In this document: positions 27,649 to 32,868 of the stretch, piece after piece
How positions within the stretch are numbered: the first letter of the stretch is position 1
How the letters are laid out: every line of letters starts with the position of its first letter
NCBI GenBank assembly: GCA_021775575.1
Contig: JAJFHO010000208.1
Span: 1-32,868, forward strand
Source: Hyphomicrobiales bacterium
Lineage (GTDB): Bacteria > Pseudomonadota > Alphaproteobacteria > Rhizobiales > Methyloligellaceae
Direction of reading: 5' to 3'
DNA length: 32,868 nt
Translations under genes and position numbers: made by a program
The notes under the pieces: model-generated
Told to the model about the DNA's origin: nothing
What the model saw: only the letters and a program-made list of their open reading frames with translations
Database searches by the model: none

Positions 27649-28059
27649 TCACACCGCGAGGGCTTCATCGGGGCGTTCGGCTGACCACATTTTCTCCAGA
27701 TTATAGAATTCACGCACTTCGGGGCGGAATATATGGACTATGACGTCGCCTGAATCGATCAGTACCCAGTCGCAATGGGGCAATCCCTCAACCCGGGCCC
27801 GGCCATGACCTGCCGCTTTCAGCTTTTTGACAAGCTGGTCGGCAACCGCGCCCACATGGCGCTGGGAGCGACCCGAGGCGACGACCATATAGTCGCCGAT
27901 CGAGGACTTTCCCTTCAGATCGATCGTCGCCACGGATTGCGCCTTGGCATCGTCGAGAATCGTGAGCACTTGTTTCAGCAATGTGGCCGGGGTGCCGCTT
28001 TCGCGCGCGCGCCCGGACCGAGGCGCGCTGTGTCCAGCGCCCTCACGCGAGGTCTGCAT
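27649..28059 (-). CDS. rsfS: Ribosomal silencing factor RsfS
   Basis: Binds uL14 on the large subunit and blocks subunit joining when nutrients are scarce. The 136-aa protein has the DUF143/Iojap core from about residue 27: LLKQVLTILDDAKAQSV, IGDYMVVASGRSQRHVGAVAD, GLPHCDWVLIDSGDVIVHIF and the ending REFYNLEKMW. About 25 Arg/Ser/Gly-rich residues precede the core and may be partly untranslated if initiation is downstream. ATG 28059 has AAGGA upstream but at a long spacing. It sits between nadD and rlmH, a conserved neighbourhood. Confidence 0.94.
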   Translation of the reverse strand: MQTSREGAGHSAPRSGRARESGTPATLLKQVLTILDDAKAQSVATIDLKGKSSIGDYMVVASGRSQRHVGAVADQLVKKLKAAGHGRARVEGLPHCDWVLIDSGDVIVHIFRPEVREFYNLEKMWSAERPDEALAV

Positions 28060-28177
28060 CGTTTGGTGGATATCCTTCCGTCATACAGCCTTGTTCGGTG
28101 CCGCGGTCCAGACCGGCAAGCCTCTCGCCAATCGGCCGCGCCCCTAGAGGCGGGGAGTCTGATCCCCTAACGGCGCA

Positions 28178-28207
28178 AGCATAGAACGCGCAGTATGGGA
28201 ATTTCAA
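28178..28207 (-). promoter_or_regulatory. Candidate sigma-70 promoter for rsfS-rlmH-envC-ctpA
   Basis: On the - strand, TTGAAA (28207-28202) is followed after 18 bases by TATGCT (28183-28178). Initiation near 28171 would give a leader of about 110 bases before rsfS. That leader includes a perfect hairpin, GGGGA/TCCCC (28152-28167). The 212-base gap after nadD makes a separate promoter plausible. Confidence 0.4.
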
Positions 28208-28237
28208 TAGGGTGACGCTGTCGCATGGCCGGTCCGG

Positions 28238-28262
28238 GGCACAAATCGCAAATTATTGTGCC
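28238..28262 (-). terminator. Perfect stem-loop just after nadD
   Basis: GGCACAA (28238-28244) and TTGTGCC (28256-28262) form a perfect 7-bp stem with an 11-base loop, 9 bases beyond the nadD stop on the - strand. No T-run follows, so it may be a 3'-end stabilising or processing hairpin and not a true terminator. Confidence 0.4.
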
Positions 28263-28271
28263 ATCGCGGTA

Positions 28272-28901
28272 TCAGCCCGTTTTTCGCAATTCGGCGGAGG
28301 AAACGCCCGACAGGGGCAGGGTGAGCAAGGCCCAGGCTGGCGGGTCGAGCAGAGCCAGGCCGGCGGCGTCGCCTTCATCGATGCGGTCCCGGGCGAGAAA
28401 TTGCGCCGCGGGCGACGCCAGCGCCGCGAACCGGTAACCGGGCCGGTCGAGCACGGCTATCGGGACTTGCGATGCGATCTGCCGCCAGCCGCGCCAGCGG
28501 TGAAAACCGGCGAGCGCGTCGGCGCCCATAAGCCAGACGAAGTGGGTAGCGGGATAGCGCCTTGCCAGAAACCCAAGCGTATTGACCGTAAAGGCGTCGG
28601 GCCGCGCCGCCTCGAAGCCGGTGATGTCGATGCGCGGGTGATCCACCAGCGCCTCGGCCTGGTTAAGCCGGGTTTGATGCGGTTTGAGGTCCGTGCGGGC
28701 CTTGAGCGGGTTCGCGGGAGTCACCAGCCACCAGACCCGGTCGAGCCCGAGCCGCTGGAGGGCGGTCCGGGAAATATGCAGATGACCCTCATGCGCCGGG
28801 TTGAAAGAGCCGCCGAGCAAACCGATCTTCATGCGCCGAAAGGCCGGCGGCGGCCTGAGCCATTCGCGCGCTGGCGCTGTACCGGATTTGCGGGGAGGCA
28901 C
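28272..28901 (-). CDS. nadD: Nicotinate-nucleotide adenylyltransferase
   Basis: Makes deamido-NAD from nicotinate mononucleotide and ATP in NAD synthesis (EC 2.7.7.18). Core motifs are IGLLGGSFNPAHEGH (ATP-binding GSFNP and the HxGH-type HEGH), FVWLMGADALAGFHRW, and a C-terminal LSGVSSAELRKTG (the SSxxLR motif). I prefer GTG 28901 (209 aa), eight bases after the proA stop. Residues LRPPPAFRRM before the core resemble the N-terminal extension I remember in rhizobial NadD (LRMPH...GM). The internal ATG at 28832 (186 aa) has no clear binding site but cannot be excluded. Coupled after proA. Confidence 0.92.
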   Translation of the reverse strand: MPPRKSGTAPAREWLRPPPAFRRMKIGLLGGSFNPAHEGHLHISRTALQRLGLDRVWWLVTPANPLKARTDLKPHQTRLNQAEALVDHPRIDITGFEAARPDAFTVNTLGFLARRYPATHFVWLMGADALAGFHRWRGWRQIASQVPIAVLDRPGYRFAALASPAAQFLARDRIDEGDAAGLALLDPPAWALLTLPLSGVSSAELRKTG

Positions 28902-28908
28902 CAGCCTG

Positions 28909-30198
28909 TCATCCCGGCCGGGTCTGGCCCGCGCCCCGCACGACATATTTGAAGCTTGTGAGCTGCTCGACGCCGACCGGTCCGCGGGCATGCATTTTCC
29001 CCGTGGCGATACCGATCTCCGCGCCCATGCCGAACTCGCCGCCATCGGCGAACTGGGTTGACGCATTGTGCAGCACGATGGCGCTGTCGACGCCGTTCAG
29101 AAATGCATCGGCGGCCGCCTCGTCGCCGGTGACGATCGCGTCGGTGTGCTGGGAACCGTACCGGGCGATATGATCCATCGCCTGTTCCAGGCCGTCGACG
29201 ACTTTCACCGAAATAACCGGCTCGAGATATTCCGTCGACCAGTCGCCGGGTGTGGCCGGCACGACGCGCTCGTTCACGCTTTGCGTCCGCGCGTCACCGC
29301 GCACCTCGCAGCCGGCATCGATCAGCGCGCCGACAAGCGGTTCGAGTCCGGCGTCGGCGCAGGCCCGGTCCACCAGCAGCGTCTCCGCCGCGCCGCAGAT
29401 GCCGGGGCGGCGCATTTTCGCGTTCACGGTTATATCCCTGGCCATTTCAAGGTCGGCGGCGGCGTGCACATATATGTGACATATGCCTTCCAGATGCGCG
29501 AAAACGGGCACCCGCGCCTCTTCCTGAACCCGCGCCACCAGGCTTCTTCCGCCGCGCGGCACAATGACATCGATAGAGCCGTTCAGGCCCTTCAGCATCT
29601 CGCCGACCGCCGCCCTGTCGGTCGTCGGGACGAGCTGGATCGCGTCTTGCGGCAATCCGGCCTTCTTCAGTCCTTCCGCCAGGCAGGCATGGATCGCTTG
29701 GGCTGAATGCTGGCTCTCCGAGCCGCCGCGCAGAATCACCGCGTTGCCGGATTTGAGGCACAGCCCGCCCGCGTCGGCAGTAACGTTCGGGCGGCTTTCA
29801 TAGATGATACCGATCACGCCGAGCGGTGTCCGCACCCGCTCGATATGCAATCCGTTCGGTCGGTCCCATGCCGCGATCACGTCGCCCACCGGATCGTCCA
29901 GCGCGGCAATGTCTTCAAGCCCCCCGGCCATCGCTTCGATCCGGTCCGGATCGAGCGTCAGCCTGTCGACAAAGGAGGCGGGACGGTCACGCCCTTTCGC
30001 CGCCGCGATGTCCTTTTCGTTGGCCGCGAGGATGGCGCCGGCAGCGCTGCGAATGGCCTGCGCCATGGCGGCAAGCGCCTCATTCTTCGCCTTCGCTTCG
30101 GCCTTTGCCAGGATGCGGGCGGCAGAGCGCGCGCGCGAACCCAGATCGGCCATCACACTTGCAACATTGGCTTGGGGTGTTTTTACAGCGGCATCCAT
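28909..30198 (-). CDS. proA: Gamma-glutamyl phosphate reductase
   Basis: Second step of proline synthesis: NADPH reduction of gamma-glutamyl phosphate to glutamate semialdehyde (EC 1.2.1.41). The 429-aa protein is an aldehyde-dehydrogenase-fold enzyme with [16 protein letters not shown] (125-140), [13 protein letters not shown], the catalytic Cys268 in [10 protein letters not shown], and the C-terminal [24 protein letters not shown] (listed in parts: [10 protein letters not shown] and HARGPVG). ATG 30198 is preferred over a TTG three codons upstream. It lies 17 bases after proB, giving a proBA unit, and runs into nadD after a few bases. Confidence 0.97.
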   Translation of the reverse strand: MDAAVKTPQANVASVMADLGSRARSAARILAKAEAKAKNEALAAMAQAIRSAAGAILAANEKDIAAAKGRDRPASFVDRLTLDPDRIEAMAGGLEDIAALDDPVGDVIAAWDRPNGLHIERVRTPLGVIGIIYESRPNVTADAGGLCLKSGNAVILRGGSESQHSAQAIHACLAEGLKKAGLPQDAIQLVPTTDRAAVGEMLKGLNGSIDVIVPRGGRSLVARVQEEARVPVFAHLEGICHIYVHAAADLEMARDITVNAKMRRPGICGAAETLLVDRACADAGLEPLVGALIDAGCEVRGDARTQSVNERVVPATPGDWSTEYLEPVISVKVVDGLEQAMDHIARYGSQHTDAIVTGDEAAADAFLNGVDSAIVLHNASTQFADGGEFGMGAEIGIATGKMHARGPVGVEQLTSFKYVVRGAGQTRPG

Positions 30199-30215
30199 CG
30201 CTCTCAACTCATCAA

Positions 30216-32428
<2,213 letters not shown>

Positions 32429-32513
32429 CTAATGCGGCGCCAAGGCCGGTGCAAGCCGCGCAGTCCGGTATGGTAACGCATATCGCCGCGCTCGCCGGGG
32501 CCGCTCCTCGACA

Positions 32514-32868
32514 TCATGTCTCCCCCCAGCGTTTCAGGCTTGTCCATACCGAGCGCTCCAGCATGAATTCCTCGGAAGCGAATGCACTGTTGAGCGCACC
32601 GCAGCCACACATTCCCGCGCCTGTATACTGGAAGCCGCATTTCTCCAAAACCCGACGCGACGCGGTGTTCGTCACCCGGCAACAGCCGGCGATCCGTTCT
32701 ATCGAGCTGTCGCCAAAAGCATGGTCGACGACCGCCTGCGCGGCCTCCGTCGCGAAGCCCTTGCCCCAGAAGGGTTCGCCGATCCAGTAGCCGATTTCGA
32801 AGCCGCCATCGTCCATCAAGCCTAATCCGGCCGCGACGACAATCTTGCCGTCTTTCTTGCCGGTCATG
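32514..32868 (-). CDS. GNAT-family N-acetyltransferase, partial (5' end outside window)
   Basis: C-terminal 117 or so residues of a RimJ/RimL-type acetyltransferase. FEIGYWIGEPFWGKGFATEA is the acetyl-CoA-binding motif A with its pyrophosphate loop. IERIAGCCRVTNTASRRVLEKCGF follows, the segment holding the conserved Asn and the second part of the binding cleft. The ATG at the very edge (32867) is probably internal, because family members carry 40-60 more residues before motif A. Substrate unknown: some members modify ribosomal proteins, others small molecules. The gene is upstream of obgE on the same strand across 145 bases. Confidence 0.85.
   Translation of the reverse strand, partial: MTGKKDGKIVVAAGLGLMDDGGFEIGYWIGEPFWGKGFATEAAQAVVDHAFGDSSIERIAGCCRVTNTASRRVLEKCGFQYTGAGMCGCGALNSAFASEEFMLERSVWTSLKRWGET

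Overview
The window is a GC-rich stretch of core chromosome from an alphaproteobacterium. The evidence is the gene order: sucD-sucA-sucB-lpdA; xerC, fsa and priA beside an F1-only atpHAGDC operon; and obgE-proB-proA-nadD-rsfS-rlmH-envC-ctpA-(YibQ-like deacetylase)-rppH. From memory of these neighbourhoods the best match is the Hyphomicrobiales/Parvibaculales part of the class, but the genus cannot be named from the sequence. There are no rRNA or tRNA genes, CRISPR arrays, insertion sequences or prophage genes that I can see, and coding density is very high (largest gap 236 bases).

Left part (1-6307, + strand): the end of sucD, then sucA, sucB and lpdA, which together encode the 2-oxoglutarate dehydrogenase complex next to succinyl-CoA synthetase, i.e. 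two consecutive TCA-cycle steps. A perfect stem-loop sits between sucD and sucA.

Small accessory block (6308-9572): a VOC/glyoxalase-fold protein, a secreted HExxH protein of unknown role, a secreted beta-barrel-like protein, a short-chain dehydrogenase lacking the catalytic Tyr, and an ArsR-type repressor with an AHSA1/SRPBCC partner whose promoter carries repeated ATTAAC/GTTAAT half-sites. This is the least ordinary section.

Middle (9573-20185): xerC (chromosome dimer resolution) and fsa on the - strand, priA on +, a convergent PPOX flavoprotein and a divergent isonitrile-hydratase-like DJ-1/PfpI protein, then the five-gene F1 ATP synthase operon ending in a good intrinsic terminator. As is usual in this class, the F0 genes are not here.

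Right part (20309-32868): an RND/MMPL-type exporter on +, then one long - strand series read from right to left: a GNAT acetyltransferase (cut by the window edge), obgE, proB, proA, nadD, rsfS, rlmH, envC, ctpA, a divergent polysaccharide deacetylase and rppH. It combines ribosome assembly and maturation (ObgE, RsfS, RlmH), proline synthesis (ProB, ProA), NAD synthesis (NadD), septal cell-wall remodelling (EnvC, CtpA, deacetylase) and mRNA 5'-end processing (RppH).

I did not find a convincing undescribed system. The points most worth checking are the ArsR/SRPBCC operator, the HExxH secreted protein, the Tyr-less dehydrogenase, the isonitrile hydratase candidate, and the intergenic RNA structures.
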